Origin: Salinivibrio kushneri
GTDB taxonomy: Bacteria; Pseudomonadota; Gammaproteobacteria; Enterobacterales; Vibrionaceae
Assembly (NCBI RefSeq): GCF_027286325.1
Contig: NZ_CP114588.1
Location: forward strand, 2,133,317-2,197,316
DNA length: 64,000 nt
Direction of reading: 5' to 3'
Below, in pieces: positions 25,918 to 36,214 of the stretch; positions within the stretch are counted from its first letter, which is position 1; every line of letters starts with the position of its first letter. Below the pieces are notes generated by a model. That model saw only the letters and a list, made by a program, of their open reading frames with translations, was not told the DNA's origin and made no database searches. The position numbers were made by a program, and so were the translations under genes.

Positions 25918-26500
25918 TGTCGATACCACTCCACTGACAGGATTCAAAACCGAGATATTGACGGACAGTGACCACGTAGTCAGGCGCTTGCCCGCGATCG
26001 CCGCCCAAACCAACAGTCAGATTCAAGCTCGGTCTCTGGGTGCGAAAATCAATCGAGAATAGCTCACCTTCCGGTAACGGCGTCCAACTCTTTTTTTCTT
26101 TAAACAACAGAGAAATGTCACTCGGGATCGTCACCATCGGCAACTTCGTCTGTTGGCAAGATATGGCTGAGAGCCAATCAGTTATATTGCTAACGAGCCC
26201 GCTCCCAGTACTTGGTTGCGCAACGATACACTGGGTGTTTTCTGTTTTACGCAGGCGAAGATGATAGACCCGGTTTTCTTTCATCGCACGAGCTTGAGCA
26301 AGATAAAACAAGCTTGTTAGCGATTCACTACGACTCGCCATCATGGTTGCTTGCTGAGCAGACGAAAAATGAGGAATCGCGATGGTGCATATAGCCGCTA
26401 ACACACTCAGTACCAGCAGGGACTCTATAAGGGTGATGCCACTCCTCTTTTTGAGGCAGAGCCGAAAGCACTGACTTACGTGCACAGTTTGAAAACGCAT
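25904..26500 (-). CDS. fimT: Minor type IV pilin, FimT/GspH-like
   Basis: A pseudopilin of about 198 residues. The leader is longer than usual, followed by SG|ITLIESLLVLSVLAAICT, with the conserved glutamate at mature position 5. The C-terminal half resembles the GspH/FimT domain in layout. ATG 26500 is preferred over 26512 because it follows a GGAGGC element directly upstream. It is the first gene of the minus-strand pilin operon and is divergent from a PilE-like pilin gene. Some FimT proteins bind DNA during natural transformation; whether this one does cannot be judged here. Confidence 0.75.
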   Translation of the reverse strand: MRFQTVHVSQCFRLCLKKRSGITLIESLLVLSVLAAICTIAIPHFSSAQQATMMASRSESLTSLFYLAQARAMKENRVYHLRLRKTENTQCIVAQPSTGSGLVSNITDWLSAISCQQTKLPMVTIPSDISLLFKEKKSWTPLPEGELFSIDFRTQRPSLNLTVGLGGDRGQAPDYVVTVRQYLGFESCQWSGIDSACS

Positions 26501-26599
26501 ACTGCCTCCCAAGGTTTGGGTGTCGCCATTGCCTGCAGGCTAACACCCGCATAGGCTCAGTAGGGTTTTCATTATCAACTCTTCGAGAGGTTAAAAAGA

Positions 26600-27067
26600 A
26601 TGCGTCAGCGTCAAAGCCGCCGTTTTCAACATGGAGTGACGTTGATCGAGATCCTGACCGCGCTCGCTATTATTGCCACGTTGACAGCCGTTGTCGTGCC
26701 CAACTTTCACCAGTATCAGCAAACACAAGCACGCAAAGCGGCAATTGAGCGGTTAGTGCACCTCCAAGCTTGGGTAGAAATGCAAGTCATCACCAAGGGA
26801 TATTATCCAAGCATCTCTCACTCTACACTGCTAGAAAAAGGGCTTGTTTGTTCAGATTGCCAAGTATCATCTGACTATCAGTTTTCAATAGAAGGCAGTG
26901 ATACAGGGTATAGGATTATCGCGCACCCTCAAGCAGATAGCCATCAGCATGACGACCCATGCAATAGGTTGGTTTTATATCCTAATGGGGTAATTACTAG
27001 CATATCAGCAGAAACATCGTGCTCGCTTCCCTCCCAGCAGAAAACGCCCGGCTTCTCTTTGAAATAG
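26600..27067 (+). CDS. pilE: Type IV pilin PilE-like
   Basis: A 155-residue prepilin. Its leader MRQRQSRRFQHG is followed by VTLIEILTALAIIATLTAVV (mature Glu5) and a short globular domain with paired cysteines (CSDC and a C-terminal CNR…C pair). This is the PilE group of minor pilins found in Vibrio next to fimT. Unlike the rest of the cluster it lies on the plus strand, so it must have its own promoter in the 99 bp shared with fimT. It ends at a bidirectional terminator shared with dnaJ. Confidence 0.8.
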   Translation: MRQRQSRRFQHGVTLIEILTALAIIATLTAVVVPNFHQYQQTQARKAAIERLVHLQAWVEMQVITKGYYPSISHSTLLEKGLVCSDCQVSSDYQFSIEGSDTGYRIIAHPQADSHQHDDPCNRLVLYPNGVITSISAETSCSLPSQQKTPGFSLK

Positions 27068-27083
27068 GTTCTTGTGGCAAAAA

Positions 27084-27108
27084 AATAGCCAGCGCGAGGC
27101 TGGCTATT
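27084..27108. terminator. Bidirectional terminator between pilE and dnaJ
   Basis: AATAGCCAGC and GCTGGCTATT form a perfect 10-bp stem with a 5-base loop. The A-run on its left serves the dnaJ transcript on the minus strand. Confidence 0.85.
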
Positions 27109-27143
27109 CATCATTTTAATGTTTTTTAGACAAGTGGCATCCA

Positions 27144-28292
27144 TTAACCGGTAAGGTCATCAAAGAATTTCTTAACTCCGTCAAAGAAACCTTCTGATTT
27201 TGGCTTGTGCTTTTTCGCTTCAGTGCCACTAAACGACTCTTCCAGTTCTTGAAGCAGCTCTTTTTGTCGGCTACTCAAGTTAACTGGGGTCTCGACCACC
27301 ATTTTGCAGATGAGATCGCCAACACCGCCACCACGAACAGACTGCACCCCTTTACCGCGCATGCGGAACATGCGCCCCGTTTGCGTTTCCGCTGGGACTT
27401 TAAGGCTAACACGGCCATCTAAGGTAGGGACTTCGACCTCGCCACCGAGCGCTGCCATGGTGAAGCTGACCGGTACTTCGCAGTAGAGGTTGTTGCCATC
27501 ACGGGTGAAGATATGGTGTTCACGGACGTGTACCTGAACATACAAGTCACCCGCCGGTGCACCGTTCTCACCGGCTTCACCCTCACCAGATAAGCGAATG
27601 CGATCGCCAGTATCGACACCTGCAGGAATTTTCACATTTAGGTGCTTGGTTTCTTTTACGCGACCTTGGCCATGACAACTGTTACAAGGGTCTTTGATAA
27701 TGGTCCCGCTGCCATGACAGGTTGGACACGCTTGTTGAACCGCAAAGAAACCTTGGCGCATTTGCACTTGGCCAATACCGTTACAGGTTCCACAGGTTTG
27801 TTTTTTCGAACCCGGTTTCGCCCCACTGCCATCACAGGTTTTACACCCGACATAAGTAGGCACTTCGATCTCTTTGCTGACGCCACGGACCGCCTCTTCA
27901 AGCGTAAGCTCCATGTTGTAGCGTAAATCGGCTCCACGTTGCGCGCGTTGCTGACCACCACGACGACCTCCGCCGAATATATCGCCGAATACGTCACCAA
28001 AAATATCGCTAAAGTCAGCGCCTCCACCGAAGCCACCGCCGCCGAAGCCGCCGCCTCCCATGCCACCTTGTTCAAAGGCTGCGTGACCGTATTGGTCATA
28101 GGCTGCGCGTTTTTGCGGGTCGGTCAGCACTTCATAGGCCAACTTAATTTCTTTAAACTGGTCGGCCGCATCTTCGCCTTTGTTGCGGTCTGGGTGATAT
28201 TTCATCGCCAGCCGCTTATAGGCCTTTTTAATATCGCGCTCGCTTGCATCGCGGCTTAAGCCGAGCACTTCATACAAATCTCTTTTAGACAT
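27144..28292 (-). CDS. dnaJ: Chaperone DnaJ (Hsp40)
   Basis: A 382-residue type I J-protein that delivers substrates to DnaK and stimulates its ATPase. It has the J-domain with the HPD motif (KYHPDRNKG), a Gly/Phe-rich stretch (about 75-115), and a zinc domain with four CxxCxGxG repeats ([32 protein letters not shown]). A substrate-binding C-terminal domain follows. It lies 119 bp downstream of dnaK on the same strand with a hairpin in between. Confidence 0.99.
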   Translation of the reverse strand: MSKRDLYEVLGLSRDASERDIKKAYKRLAMKYHPDRNKGEDAADQFKEIKLAYEVLTDPQKRAAYDQYGHAAFEQGGMGGGGFGGGGFGGGADFSDIFGDVFGDIFGGGRRGGQQRAQRGADLRYNMELTLEEAVRGVSKEIEVPTYVGCKTCDGSGAKPGSKKQTCGTCNGIGQVQMRQGFFAVQQACPTCHGSGTIIKDPCNSCHGQGRVKETKHLNVKIPAGVDTGDRIRLSGEGEAGENGAPAGDLYVQVHVREHHIFTRDGNNLYCEVPVSFTMAALGGEVEVPTLDGRVSLKVPAETQTGRMFRMRGKGVQSVRGGGVGDLICKMVVETPVNLSSRQKELLQELEESFSGTEAKKHKPKSEGFFDGVKKFFDDLTG

Positions 28293-28355
28293 GGTCTGAC
28301 TGCACCTGTTTACGTCAACAAAACAAAGACGTTCAATTCACTGTTTGATAAAACG

Positions 28356-28387
28356 ACGGGCGAAGGAGATTGCTCCCCTACGCCCGT
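28356..28387 (-). terminator. Hairpin between dnaK and dnaJ (partial terminator or stabilizer)
   Basis: On the minus strand ACGGGCG pairs with CGCCCGT, enclosing an inner GGAG-CAAT-CTCC helix. Only a short CGTTTT follows, so read-through into dnaJ is likely. It could lower dnaJ expression or protect the dnaK 3' end. Confidence 0.5.
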
Positions 28388-28411
28388 GCTTATTAACGAC
28401 AGTGCTTTCGC

Positions 28412-30334
28412 TTATTTCTTGTCGTCGTCTTTAACTTCTTCGAACTCAGCATCGACAACATCGTCGTCTTGTTTTGCTGAATCAGCACCGGCGTCTTGCT
28501 GCGCCTGCTCATCTTGAGCTTGCTGCTGCGCGATTTCCATCAGTTTTGATGAAGCGGCAACCAGTGCTTGAACCTTCGCATCGATGTCTTCTTTGTCTTC
28601 ACCGTTACGTGCGGTTTCCAGCTCAGAAATGGCGGTTTCGATCTTCTCTTTGTCTTCTGCAGGCAGTTTGTCACCTGCTTCTTCCATTTGCTTACGCGTG
28701 CCGTGAACCAGTTGGTCAGCTTGGTTGCGCGCAGTCACTAGCTCTTCGAACTTTTTGTCCGCTTCTTTGTTAGCTTCTGCTTCTTGCACCATCTTCTCAA
28801 CGTCTTCGTCGCTCAGACCGCCAGACGCTTGGATAGTGATCTTCTGCTCTTGACCGGTTTGCTTATCAGCGGCAGACACGTTCAAGATACCGTCGGCGTT
28901 CAAATCGAAGGTTACTTCAATTTGTGGCACACCACGTGGCGCAGGCTGGATGCCTTCAAGGTTGAACTGACCCAGTGATTTGTTGTGCATGGCTTGCTTA
29001 CGCTCACCCTGAATCACGTGGATCGTTACCGCGCTTTGGTTGTCTTCTGCTGTTGAGAACACCTGGTTCGCCTTGGTTGGGATCGTGGTGTTTTTCTCAA
29101 TCAGCTTGGTCATCACACCGCCCATGGTTTCGATACCCAGTGAAAGCGGAGTCACGTCAAGCAGCAGTACGTCTTTTACATCACCAGACAATACGCCACC
29201 TTGTGCCGCAGCACCCATGGCAACAGCTTCGTCTGGGTTCACGTCTTTACGTGCATCCTTACCGAAGTACTCTGCCACTTTGGCCTGTACCATTGGCATA
29301 CGGGTTTGACCGCCAACCAAGATAACGTCAGTGATTTCGTCAACCGATAGCTCGGCATCGGCCAGTGCTACTTTCATTGGTTCCAGTGAGCGCTGAACCA
29401 GCTCTTCAACCAGAGACTCAAGCTTGGCACGAGTCACTTTGATGTTCATGTGCTTAGGACCGGTTGCGTCCGCCGTCACATAAGGCAAGTTCACGTCTGT
29501 TTGCTGCGCAGAAGACAGTTCAATCTTCGCTTTCTCAGCTGCCTCTTTAACACGCTGCATCGCTAGCGGGTCTTGACGTAGGTCGATGCCTTGCTCTTTT
29601 TTGAACTCGTCAACCAAGTAGGTGATCAAGCGGTTATCGAAGTCTTCACCACCAAGGTGAGTATCACCGTTTGTGGCCAATACTTCGAACGTTTGCTCGC
29701 CATCTACTTCATCGATTTCGATGATAGAGATATCGAAGGTACCACCACCTAGGTCATACACAGCGATTGTGCGATCGCCGCCTTTTTTGTCTAGGCCGTA
29801 AGCCAGTGCCGCTGCTGTTGGCTCGTTGATGATACGTTTAACTTCTAGACCTGCGATACGACCAGCATCTTTGGTTGCTTGACGCTGTGAGTCGTTAAAG
29901 TAAGCAGGGACAGTAATTACCGCGCCGGTGACTTCCTCACCGAGGAAATCTTCAGCGGTTTTCTTCATTTTCTTCAGGACTTCAGCAGACACCTGTGGCG
30001 CAGCCATTTTTTGGCCTTTCGCCTCAACCCAAGCGTCACCGTTATCTGCCTTAACAATTTTGTAAGGCATGATGCTGATATCACGCTGCACTTCTTCATC
30101 TTCGAAGCGGCGGCCGATCAGACGCTTGATAGCAAACAGGGTGTTTTCTGGGTTTGTCACTGCCTGACGCTTCGCAGGCTGGCCGACAAGTGTTTCACCA
30201 TCTTGTGTGTAAGCGATAACCGATGGTGTTGTACGATCACCCTCTGCGTTCTCAATGACGCGCGTTTTTTCACCGTCAAGTACGGCGACACATGAGTTGG
30301 TTGTACCCAAGTCAATACCAATGATTTTACCCAT
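28412..30334 (-). CDS. dnaK: Chaperone DnaK (Hsp70)
   Basis: A 640-residue Hsp70 with a start of [20 protein letters not shown]. It has the ATPase phosphate loops ([21 protein letters not shown]), the interdomain linker [15 protein letters not shown] and a substrate-binding domain with an acidic, low-complexity C-terminal tail ending DDDKK. It is the ATP-driven core of the DnaK-DnaJ-GrpE folding machine. It is transcribed from a sigma-32-like promoter through a structured leader. The order grpE-dnaK-dnaJ matches Vibrio. Confidence 0.99.
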   Translation of the reverse strand: MGKIIGIDLGTTNSCVAVLDGEKTRVIENAEGDRTTPSVIAYTQDGETLVGQPAKRQAVTNPENTLFAIKRLIGRRFEDEEVQRDISIMPYKIVKADNGDAWVEAKGQKMAAPQVSAEVLKKMKKTAEDFLGEEVTGAVITVPAYFNDSQRQATKDAGRIAGLEVKRIINEPTAAALAYGLDKKGGDRTIAVYDLGGGTFDISIIEIDEVDGEQTFEVLATNGDTHLGGEDFDNRLITYLVDEFKKEQGIDLRQDPLAMQRVKEAAEKAKIELSSAQQTDVNLPYVTADATGPKHMNIKVTRAKLESLVEELVQRSLEPMKVALADAELSVDEITDVILVGGQTRMPMVQAKVAEYFGKDARKDVNPDEAVAMGAAAQGGVLSGDVKDVLLLDVTPLSLGIETMGGVMTKLIEKNTTIPTKANQVFSTAEDNQSAVTIHVIQGERKQAMHNKSLGQFNLEGIQPAPRGVPQIEVTFDLNADGILNVSAADKQTGQEQKITIQASGGLSDEDVEKMVQEAEANKEADKKFEELVTARNQADQLVHGTRKQMEEAGDKLPAEDKEKIETAISELETARNGEDKEDIDAKVQALVAASSKLMEIAQQQAQDEQAQQDAGADSAKQDDDVVDAEFEEVKDDDKK

Positions 30335-30371
30335 CTGGTGCTCTCCGAAATTCGTTCTGTGGCTTTAATGC

Positions 30372-30416
30372 GTTACCCCTTATGTGGGGGTAACTGTGAG
30401 AGGTTCAACCCCTCAC
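30372..30416 (-). other. Two adjacent perfect hairpins in the dnaK leader
   Basis: Between the promoter and the dnaK start, two 8-bp hairpins stand one base apart. In the transcribed strand the first is GTGAGGGG-TTGAA-CCTCTCAC (30396-30416), and the second GTTACCCC-CACATAA-GGGGTAAC (30372-30394). Neither covers the ribosome binding site (CGGAGAG) and neither has a T-run. They may stabilise the message or act in temperature-dependent control. Confidence 0.6.
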
Positions 30417-30443
30417 CGCAATTTTTATTTAGTGCTGCCGTTT

Positions 30444-30471
30444 AAATAAGGGCAGCCAAATGCTTTTCAAG
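30444..30471 (-). promoter_or_regulatory. Sigma-32-like heat-shock promoter of dnaK
   Basis: The minus strand has CTTGAAA (30465-30471), a 12-bp spacer and CCCTTATTT (30444-30452), close to the CTTGAAA / CCCCATnT pattern recognised by RpoH. It is about 110 bp upstream of the dnaK start. Confidence 0.7.
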
Positions 30472-30529
30472 GGGAGAAGGCAAAAAAAACACCGAATCGA
30501 GTTTGGTAAGGCCCTTCTCCCGAGCCTGA

Positions 30530-31174
30530 TTAGGCTTTTTCGTCTACGTTACCTTGCGGCGCTTTAGACACCATGACCATGGCTGGACGCACAACTCGAC
30601 CGTTTAGTTCATAGCCTTTTTGCATCACCATCATCACGGTGTTTGGCTCATGCTCGGCGCTTTCTTGAATGGTCATCGCCTGATGCAATTCTGGGTCAAA
30701 CGGTTGACCTTGAGGGTCGATCGCTTTCAACCCAAACTTATCAATGGTGTCCATCATGGTTTTCAGCGTCAGCTCAACCCCTTCAACCATTGGCTTGATT
30801 GATTCGTCTTCCTTGTCGGCCATTTCGACCGCACGCTCAAGGTTATCAATCACAGGTAAAAGCTCACCGGCAAATTTCTCTAGGGCAAACTTGCGCGCTT
30901 TATCCACTTCTTGCTCGGTGCGACGACGCATGTTGTCAACATCAGCGCGAGCACGTAGCACACTATCTTGCTGCTCTTGCACCTTGGCTTCGCTTGCCTC
31001 AAGCGCTGCTTCTAGCTCGGTGATGCGCGCAATCATGGCTGCGGTTTCTTCATGTTCAATGTCTGCACCACCACTTGCTTGTTGCTCAGCGGCCTGCTCT
31101 TTACCTTTGGCTTCAGCAGCTTGCGCATCTTTCTTCGCTTCCTGCTCTTGCTTCACTTTCTGTTCTTCGCTCAT
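30530..31174 (-). CDS. grpE: Nucleotide exchange factor GrpE
   Basis: A 214-residue GrpE. A glutamine/glutamate/alanine-rich N-terminus leads into the long helix ([23 protein letters not shown] region). The C-terminal beta domain has [18 protein letters not shown]. It promotes ADP release from DnaK. I chose ATG 31174 because GGAGTGATC lies directly upstream; an ATG 51 bp earlier is in frame but lacks a site and gives an atypical N-terminus. It lies upstream of dnaK and divergent from nadK. Confidence 0.97.
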   Translation of the reverse strand: MSEEQKVKQEQEAKKDAQAAEAKGKEQAAEQQASGGADIEHEETAAMIARITELEAALEASEAKVQEQQDSVLRARADVDNMRRRTEQEVDKARKFALEKFAGELLPVIDNLERAVEMADKEDESIKPMVEGVELTLKTMMDTIDKFGLKAIDPQGQPFDPELHQAMTIQESAEHEPNTVMMVMQKGYELNGRVVRPAMVMVSKAPQGNVDEKA

Positions 31175-31241
31175 GATCACTCCGACACAAATGGCATTGC
31201 CCAGCACGCCACTGGGACTATTCAACTTGATTGACGAAAGT

Positions 31242-31270
31242 ATTATGGGGATGAATCTTTATGATTCAAC
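31242..31270 (-). promoter_or_regulatory. Sigma-32 promoter of grpE
   Basis: The minus strand has GTTGAAT (31264-31270), a 13-bp spacer and CCCCATAAT (31242-31250). This is a near-perfect RpoH promoter, about 70 bp upstream of the grpE start. Confidence 0.85.
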
Positions 31271-31347
31271 CGCCCGCATAACGCAAATCACGACAATCGC
31301 TTTTTTACCGCGTTATACTGGGCACAAATAACGATGAGATCCTGATT

Positions 31348-32229
31348 ATGTCGACACCATTCCAGCGCATTGCCCTGATTGGCAAACCTCGTAACCCGGA
31401 AGCGGTTAACACACACATCGGCCTTTATCACTGGCTAACTGAACGCGGTTATGAGGTGTGCATTGATACACGCTTGAGCGCCAATCTTGGCTTGCCAGAT
31501 GCCCATTATTTGGATCTCGTGACCATAGGCCAACACGCCGACTTGGCCATTGTGATAGGTGGGGACGGCAATATGCTCGGCGCCGCGCGTGTACTGTCTC
31601 GCTGCGACATTAAAGTTATTGGTGTTAACCGCGGTAACCTTGGCTTTCTCACCGACTTAGATCCCGAAGCCTTTGAACATGCGCTAGAAGCGGTATTAAA
31701 TGGCGATTACGTGGACGAAGACCGTTTTTTGCTCGAAACCGAAATTCATCGCCACGATCAGGTAAAAAGCCATAACGCCTCATTGAATGAAGCGGTACTT
31801 CATCCCGGACAAGTTGCACACATGATTGAGTTTGAGGTGTACATTAACGAGCAGTTTGCCTTCTCACAGCGATCGGACGGGATCATTATTTCAACCCCCA
31901 CCGGCTCAACCGCATATAGCCTATCCGGCGGTGGCCCTATTTTATCTCCCAGCCTCGATGCGATTTCGCTTGTGCCTATGTTCCCACATACATTGTCGAG
32001 CCGCCCATTGGTTGTCGATGGCAACCGCCGTATAAAATTACTGGTTTCTCCTGACAACCGTGGGACACTCGAAGTGAGCTGTGATGGCCAAGTCTCTCTG
32101 CCGGTTAATCCGGGGGATGAGGTGCATATTTACAAAAGCCCCGCCACCCTCAAACTCATTCACCCTCAAGATTACAATTATTACAACACGTTACGAAAAA
32201 AGCTGGGTTGGTCGTCCAAGTTGTTTTAA
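31348..32229 (+). CDS. nadK: NAD kinase
   Basis: A 293-residue ATP-dependent NAD kinase that makes NADP. The GGDGNML motif ([15 protein letters not shown]) is the family's catalytic/nucleotide loop. [30 protein letters not shown] and [20 protein letters not shown] follow in the usual order. The length equals E. coli NadK (292). It is divergent from grpE and upstream of recN, and a strong terminator follows, so nadK and recN are separate transcripts. Confidence 0.98.
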   Translation: MSTPFQRIALIGKPRNPEAVNTHIGLYHWLTERGYEVCIDTRLSANLGLPDAHYLDLVTIGQHADLAIVIGGDGNMLGAARVLSRCDIKVIGVNRGNLGFLTDLDPEAFEHALEAVLNGDYVDEDRFLLETEIHRHDQVKSHNASLNEAVLHPGQVAHMIEFEVYINEQFAFSQRSDGIIISTPTGSTAYSLSGGGPILSPSLDAISLVPMFPHTLSSRPLVVDGNRRIKLLVSPDNRGTLEVSCDGQVSLPVNPGDEVHIYKSPATLKLIHPQDYNYYNTLRKKLGWSSKLF

Positions 32230-32263
32230 GTCAGCAGTTTCTTGCCTCTTGCATGTATCCAAT

Positions 32264-32287
32264 AAAAAGCAGGTTTTCCTGCTTTTT
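32264..32287 (+). terminator. Intrinsic terminator after nadK
   Basis: AAAAGCAGG-TTTT-CCTGCTTTT followed by a T-run, 35 bp after the nadK stop codon. Confidence 0.9.
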
Positions 32288-32345
32288 TAATGCGCAATTT
32301 TTGTGCGGCTCATCCCATTAACAAGAATTCTCGCCACACAGTGTT

Positions 32346-32387
32346 CACTGGATGAAAAAACAGTATATACTGTATCTATACACAGTT
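32346..32387 (+). promoter_or_regulatory. Tandem LexA (SOS) boxes upstream of recN
   Basis: Box 2 at 32368-32387, TACTGTATCTATACACAGTT, fits CTG-N10-CAG and the AT-alternating LexA consensus very well. Box 1 at 32346-32365 (CACTGGATGAAAAAACAGTA) also has CTG-N10-CAG. They lie 25-66 bp before the recN start, so recN should be tightly LexA-repressed and induced by DNA damage, as in E. coli. Confidence 0.88.
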
Positions 32388-32411
32388 GTTGATAGATACA
32401 GGTGTCTCTCT

Positions 32412-34079
32412 ATGTTAGCCGATATAACCATTCAAAACTTTGCCATCGTTAAATCCTTGGAGCTGGAGTTTAGTAAAGGCATGACGGCGATCACCGGTGA
32501 AACCGGGGCGGGTAAATCTATTTCTATCGACGCGCTAGGGTTGTGCCTTGGTGATCGTGCCGATGCCAACATGGTGCGCCCCGGGGAGAAACGCGCAGAA
32601 ATTTCTGCCAGTTTCACCCTCGAGCAAAACAGTGCCGCGCGTCGCTGGCTGCAAGATAACGAACTGGAAGACGGTGATGATTGCATATTAAGGCGAGTGA
32701 TCACCAAAGAAGGCCGCTCACGCGCTTATATCAACGGTAACCCCGTACCTGCCTCACAGCAAAAAGCGTTGGGGCAACTATTGATAAATATCCACGGCCA
32801 ACACGCGCATCAACAACTGTTACGCCCTGAACACCAAATTACGTTATTAGACCAATACGCTGGTCACCAAAGCTTGCTGGATAAAATGGCAACACGCTAC
32901 CAGCGCTGGCGCCGCACTAAAAATGAGCTGAAAGCACTGATCAAGAAAAAAGACGACATTGACGCTCAGCAACAGCTTTTGGAATATCAAGTGGGTGAGC
33001 TCAATGAACTCGCATTGGGTGAAGAGGAATACCAGCACATTGAAGAAGAGCATAAGCGCTTGTCAAACAGTGGCGATATCGCCATGACCAGTCAAGCGGT
33101 GGTGGACTTACTCAGTGATGGCGAAGAGACCAACACATTGAGTTTACTGACGGCGGCCCAACAGCGCTTAAGTGAACTGGCAGCACTAGACAGTCACTTT
33201 TCACCACTCGCTGAAATGCTCGAAGAGGCGCGGATCCAAACCCAAGAGACGAGCCAAGAAGTAAGTAGCTATCTTGACCAGCTCGATATGGATCCTCAAC
33301 GCCTTCAGTATCTAGATCAACGTATGAGTACCATCATGAGTTTGTCTCGCAAGCATCATGTCCAACCTGAAGCATTGTATGACACCCACCAGCAGTTGAT
33401 TAGAGAGTTGGAGAAACTGGCACATAACGATGAAGCCATTGAGCAGCTTCAAGCACAAGTGGATCAACAATTTGCAGATTGCCTCGACACCGCTGAAAAG
33501 CTGAGCAAAAGCCGTCGTCGCTATGCCAAAGAGTTGAACAAACTGATCACGCAAAGCATGCACCAGCTGAGCATGGAACATGGTAGCTTCGAGATCCAAG
33601 TCGAGAATAAAGCGGAGACCCACCTCAGTCCACTAGGCGGAGATGCGGTGGCATTTCTTGTGTCGACGAACCCCGGTCAGCCTTTACAGCCGCTGTCTAA
33701 AGTTGCTTCCGGCGGCGAGCTGTCTCGGATCTCGCTGGCCATTCAAGTGATCACCGCCCAGAAGGTTGAAACACCAAGCCTTATCTTCGATGAAGTCGAT
33801 GTGGGGATCAGTGGGCCAACCGCCGCGATTGTGGGTAAACTCTTACGTCAACTTGGCGACTCCACGCAAGTGATGTGTGTGACCCACTTGCCACAAGTCG
33901 CAGGCTGTGGGCATCAGCAGATGTTTGTTGCCAAAGATACCGATAAAGGCAGCACCACGACCCGTATGTATCCGCTCGATCACAAGGCACGTATTAGTGA
34001 GCTTGCGCGGTTACTGGGTGGCAGTGAGATCACTGAGCGCACCCTTGCCAACGCTGAAGACCTTCTTGTCGCCGCCTAG
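32412..34079 (+). CDS. recN: DNA repair protein RecN
   Basis: A 555-residue SMC-like ATPase that helps hold and repair double-strand breaks. N-terminal Walker [21 protein letters not shown], a coiled-coil middle region, and the C-terminal ABC signature [17 protein letters not shown] with Walker [13 protein letters not shown] are all visible. I chose ATG 32412 ([20 protein letters not shown]), the classical start, which gives the E. coli length (553). An upstream in-frame ATG at 32352 lies inside the LexA boxes and is unlikely. Confidence 0.97.
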   Translation: MLADITIQNFAIVKSLELEFSKGMTAITGETGAGKSISIDALGLCLGDRADANMVRPGEKRAEISASFTLEQNSAARRWLQDNELEDGDDCILRRVITKEGRSRAYINGNPVPASQQKALGQLLINIHGQHAHQQLLRPEHQITLLDQYAGHQSLLDKMATRYQRWRRTKNELKALIKKKDDIDAQQQLLEYQVGELNELALGEEEYQHIEEEHKRLSNSGDIAMTSQAVVDLLSDGEETNTLSLLTAAQQRLSELAALDSHFSPLAEMLEEARIQTQETSQEVSSYLDQLDMDPQRLQYLDQRMSTIMSLSRKHHVQPEALYDTHQQLIRELEKLAHNDEAIEQLQAQVDQQFADCLDTAEKLSKSRRRYAKELNKLITQSMHQLSMEHGSFEIQVENKAETHLSPLGGDAVAFLVSTNPGQPLQPLSKVASGGELSRISLAIQVITAQKVETPSLIFDEVDVGISGPTAAIVGKLLRQLGDSTQVMCVTHLPQVAGCGHQQMFVAKDTDKGSTTTRMYPLDHKARISELARLLGGSEITERTLANAEDLLVAA

Positions 34080-34312
34080 TCTTCTCCCTCATGACGAAAT
34101 CTAAAGCGAGAAACGTGCACTGAGGCCACTTTTCTCGCTTATTTCCTTACACCTGTCGAACTTTTTCACGTTATCATCGTCGAAACGCTAGTCGTCAGCA
34201 GGTTTTTTACATATATTCCCTGCTTCATTATACTCGGGACGCATCAGTCGCAGACTACACGGTCACCGACAGACATGATTTGCCATCAAACAAGACAGTG
34301 AAGATATTAACT

Positions 34313-34669
34313 ATGGGTTGGACTAAAGCCGCCGTTGCCTCTCTGATGGCAGTTGCCATGATGGGCTGCTCTTATGCCGAAAAGCTGGTTTATCGCGTAG
34401 ATATAAACCAAGGTAATTACATTGAAGAAAAGGCCGTCGACGCCTTGAAATTTGGCATGACCAAAGAGCAGGTAAAATTCCTTCTCGGCCCCCCAATGTT
34501 GGTGGAATCAGGTTACCCTAACACTTGGTATTTTGTGCAATGGCAACAACCTGGCCATGAGGCACCAACACAAAAAGATCTTGTTCTCTCATTCGATGAC
34601 AATAACCAACTCGTCAACATGGATGGTGATTTCGAGCCGGGCGAGCAATTTTTCGAAGCCGTTCAGTAG
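34313..34669 (+). CDS. bamE: Outer membrane assembly lipoprotein BamE (SmpA)
   Basis: A 118-residue lipoprotein with signal MGWTKAAVASLMAVAMMGC and a lipobox ending at Cys19. The SmpA/OmlA domain contains VDALKFGMTKEQVKFLLGPPML and NTWYFVQ. BamE supports the beta-barrel assembly machine BamABCD. An in-frame ATG at 34280 would give a longer leader; 34313 gives a standard lipoprotein signal. It is followed by a terminator and is convergent with rnfH. Confidence 0.93.
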   Translation: MGWTKAAVASLMAVAMMGCSYAEKLVYRVDINQGNYIEEKAVDALKFGMTKEQVKFLLGPPMLVESGYPNTWYFVQWQQPGHEAPTQKDLVLSFDDNNQLVNMDGDFEPGEQFFEAVQ

Positions 34670-34716
34670 CGGTGATGCATCCGGCACTCTGATGCCGCTA
34701 CATATTCATCCTTTAG

Positions 34717-34745
34717 TAAAGGCGCCGCACGGCGCCTTTCTTTTT
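34717..34745. terminator. Terminator between bamE and rnfH
   Basis: AAAGGCGCC-GCAC-GGCGCCTTT is a strong stem followed by CTTTTT on the plus strand. It lies between convergent genes and may serve both. Confidence 0.88.
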
Positions 34746-34751
34746 GACCCG

Positions 34752-35102
34752 CTATGAGCGTTTGCGCTGGGTATCCACACGCCCACCAGTAACAGGATCC
34801 GCTTTCCCCTCTTGTTTCGCGCGCTCGGCGCGGCGGCGGCGGATCTCTTTCGGGTCGGCTTGCAGCGGTCGATAAATCTCAATACGATCGCCATCGCGCA
34901 CTTGCGCATCTAGCTTCACAGGCCGACTAAACACCCCAACCTTGTTGGTCTCAAGGTCAATCTCCGGGTAGGCGCTTAAGACACCTGATTGACGAATAAT
35001 ATCTTCCACCGTCGAGTCTGGCTTCACCACGCAGTTGAAAATGCGCTGCTCATTAGGCAACGGGTAAACCACTTCAACATGCAGCAATGTCTCTTCACTC
35101 AT
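34752..35102 (-). CDS. rnfH: RnfH family ubiquitin-like protein
   Basis: A 116-residue protein with the RnfH/beta-grasp start ([19 protein letters not shown]) and [24 protein letters not shown] basic tail ([12 protein letters not shown]) follows. RnfH is paired with RatA in gammaproteobacteria; a toxin-antitoxin-like role (PasI/PasT) has been proposed in some strains, but its molecular function remains unsettled. It overlaps ratA by 8 bp. Confidence 0.9.
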   Translation of the reverse strand: MSEETLLHVEVVYPLPNEQRIFNCVVKPDSTVEDIIRQSGVLSAYPEIDLETNKVGVFSRPVKLDAQVRDGDRIEIYRPLQADPKEIRRRRAERAKQEGKADPVTGGRVDTQRKRS

Positions 35103-35526
35103 AAATCTCTTTCGCTCGCTCTGTAAACGCCTTCACCATACTGCTGGTTAACTCGCTGAAGATGCGGCCAAAGGCAGCTTCGACCAAGCGGTTAGTAAAC
35201 TCAAACTCTAGGTCGAGCTCTATCTTGCACGCGTCACTCGATAGTGGCGTGAATTTCCAGCCACCACTTAAGCGTTTAAATGGCCCGTCAACCAGTGTCA
35301 TATCAATACGGCTGTTATCCACCAAATAATTTTTGGTGGTAAATGTTTTCTTAATCCCTGCTTTCGCGACATCTAACGACGCGACCATGGTGGTCTCTGT
35401 ATGCTCAATAAGACGGGTGCTCACACACCCAGGCAAGAAAGCAGGATAGGATTCAACATCGTTCACCAAGGCAAACATTTGCTCAGCACTGTACGGCACT
35501 AAAGCCGAGCGGATGATTTGCGGCAT
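35095..35526 (-). CDS. ratA: RatA/PasT family START-domain protein
   Basis: A 143-residue polyketide-cyclase/START-like protein: [33 protein letters not shown], then a beta-rich middle and [15 protein letters not shown]. coli RatA was reported to block 70S ribosome association; homologues are also linked to ubiquinone metabolism (Coq10-like). I chose ATG 35526 (MPQIIRS) because AGGAGT-like sequence precedes it and it fits the family start. It is divergent from smpB. Confidence 0.92.
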   Translation of the reverse strand: MPQIIRSALVPYSAEQMFALVNDVESYPAFLPGCVSTRLIEHTETTMVASLDVAKAGIKKTFTTKNYLVDNSRIDMTLVDGPFKRLSGGWKFTPLSSDACKIELDLEFEFTNRLVEAAFGRIFSELTSSMVKAFTERAKEIYE

Positions 35527-35681
35527 AGGGACTCCTTGCAAGTTAACCGCGAAATAATACCATCGAGACTGATTTAGACCAATGCTCGCAACCCACATCG
35601 CAGATAAAGTCAGACTCTTTCTGCCACTGAGTGCGATAATCCTTTCATTCTTCGATATATCACCTTTATAATGCGGCCACT

Positions 35682-36167
35682 ATGGCTAAGAAAAACGCAA
35701 AGAACAAAGCAAGTAGTAACACTATCGCGCTGAATAAAAAGGCACGCTTTGAGTACTTCATTGAAGATGACTTTGAGGCGGGGCTAGAGCTGCAAGGCTG
35801 GGAGATCAAAGCACTCCGAGCAGGAAAGGCCAATATCAGCGAAAGCTATGTGTTGCTAAAAGACGGGGAAGCCTTTTTGTTCGGGGCAACCATTACCCCG
35901 CTTAATGTCGCCTCCACACACGTGGTGGCCGATCCGCAGCGCACCCGTAAGCTATTGCTTAAACGGCGTGAGCTTGATACCTTGCTCGGTAAGGTAAATC
36001 GAGACGGTTTCACAGTGGTGGCGCTGTCTTTATACTGGAAAAAATCTTTTGCTAAACTCAAAATAGGCTTAGCGAAAGGTAAAAAATTACACGACAAACG
36101 CGACACGGCGAAAGACAGAGACTGGCAGCGACAAAAGTCCAGGATCATGAAAAACGCAGCGCGTTAA
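35682..36167 (+). CDS. smpB: SsrA-binding protein SmpB
   Basis: A 161-residue partner of tmRNA in trans-translation. Conserved segments are [35 protein letters not shown] and the basic C-terminal tail [19 protein letters not shown] that enters the ribosome mRNA channel. It directly precedes ssrA, as in Vibrio, so both components of ribosome rescue are neighbours. Confidence 0.98.
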   Translation: MAKKNAKNKASSNTIALNKKARFEYFIEDDFEAGLELQGWEIKALRAGKANISESYVLLKDGEAFLFGATITPLNVASTHVVADPQRTRKLLLKRRELDTLLGKVNRDGFTVVALSLYWKKSFAKLKIGLAKGKKLHDKRDTAKDRDWQRQKSRIMKNAAR

Positions 36168-36170
36168 TCG

Positions 36171-36198
36171 TTGACGCGGTAGATCAATGTGTTAGACT
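36171..36198 (+). promoter_or_regulatory. Promoter of ssrA
   Basis: -35 TTGACG (36171-36176), a 16-bp spacer, then -10 TAGACT (36193-36198), 17 bp before the mature tmRNA 5' end. Confidence 0.75.
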
Positions 36199-36214
36199 CT
36201 GCCGCTCACACTCT

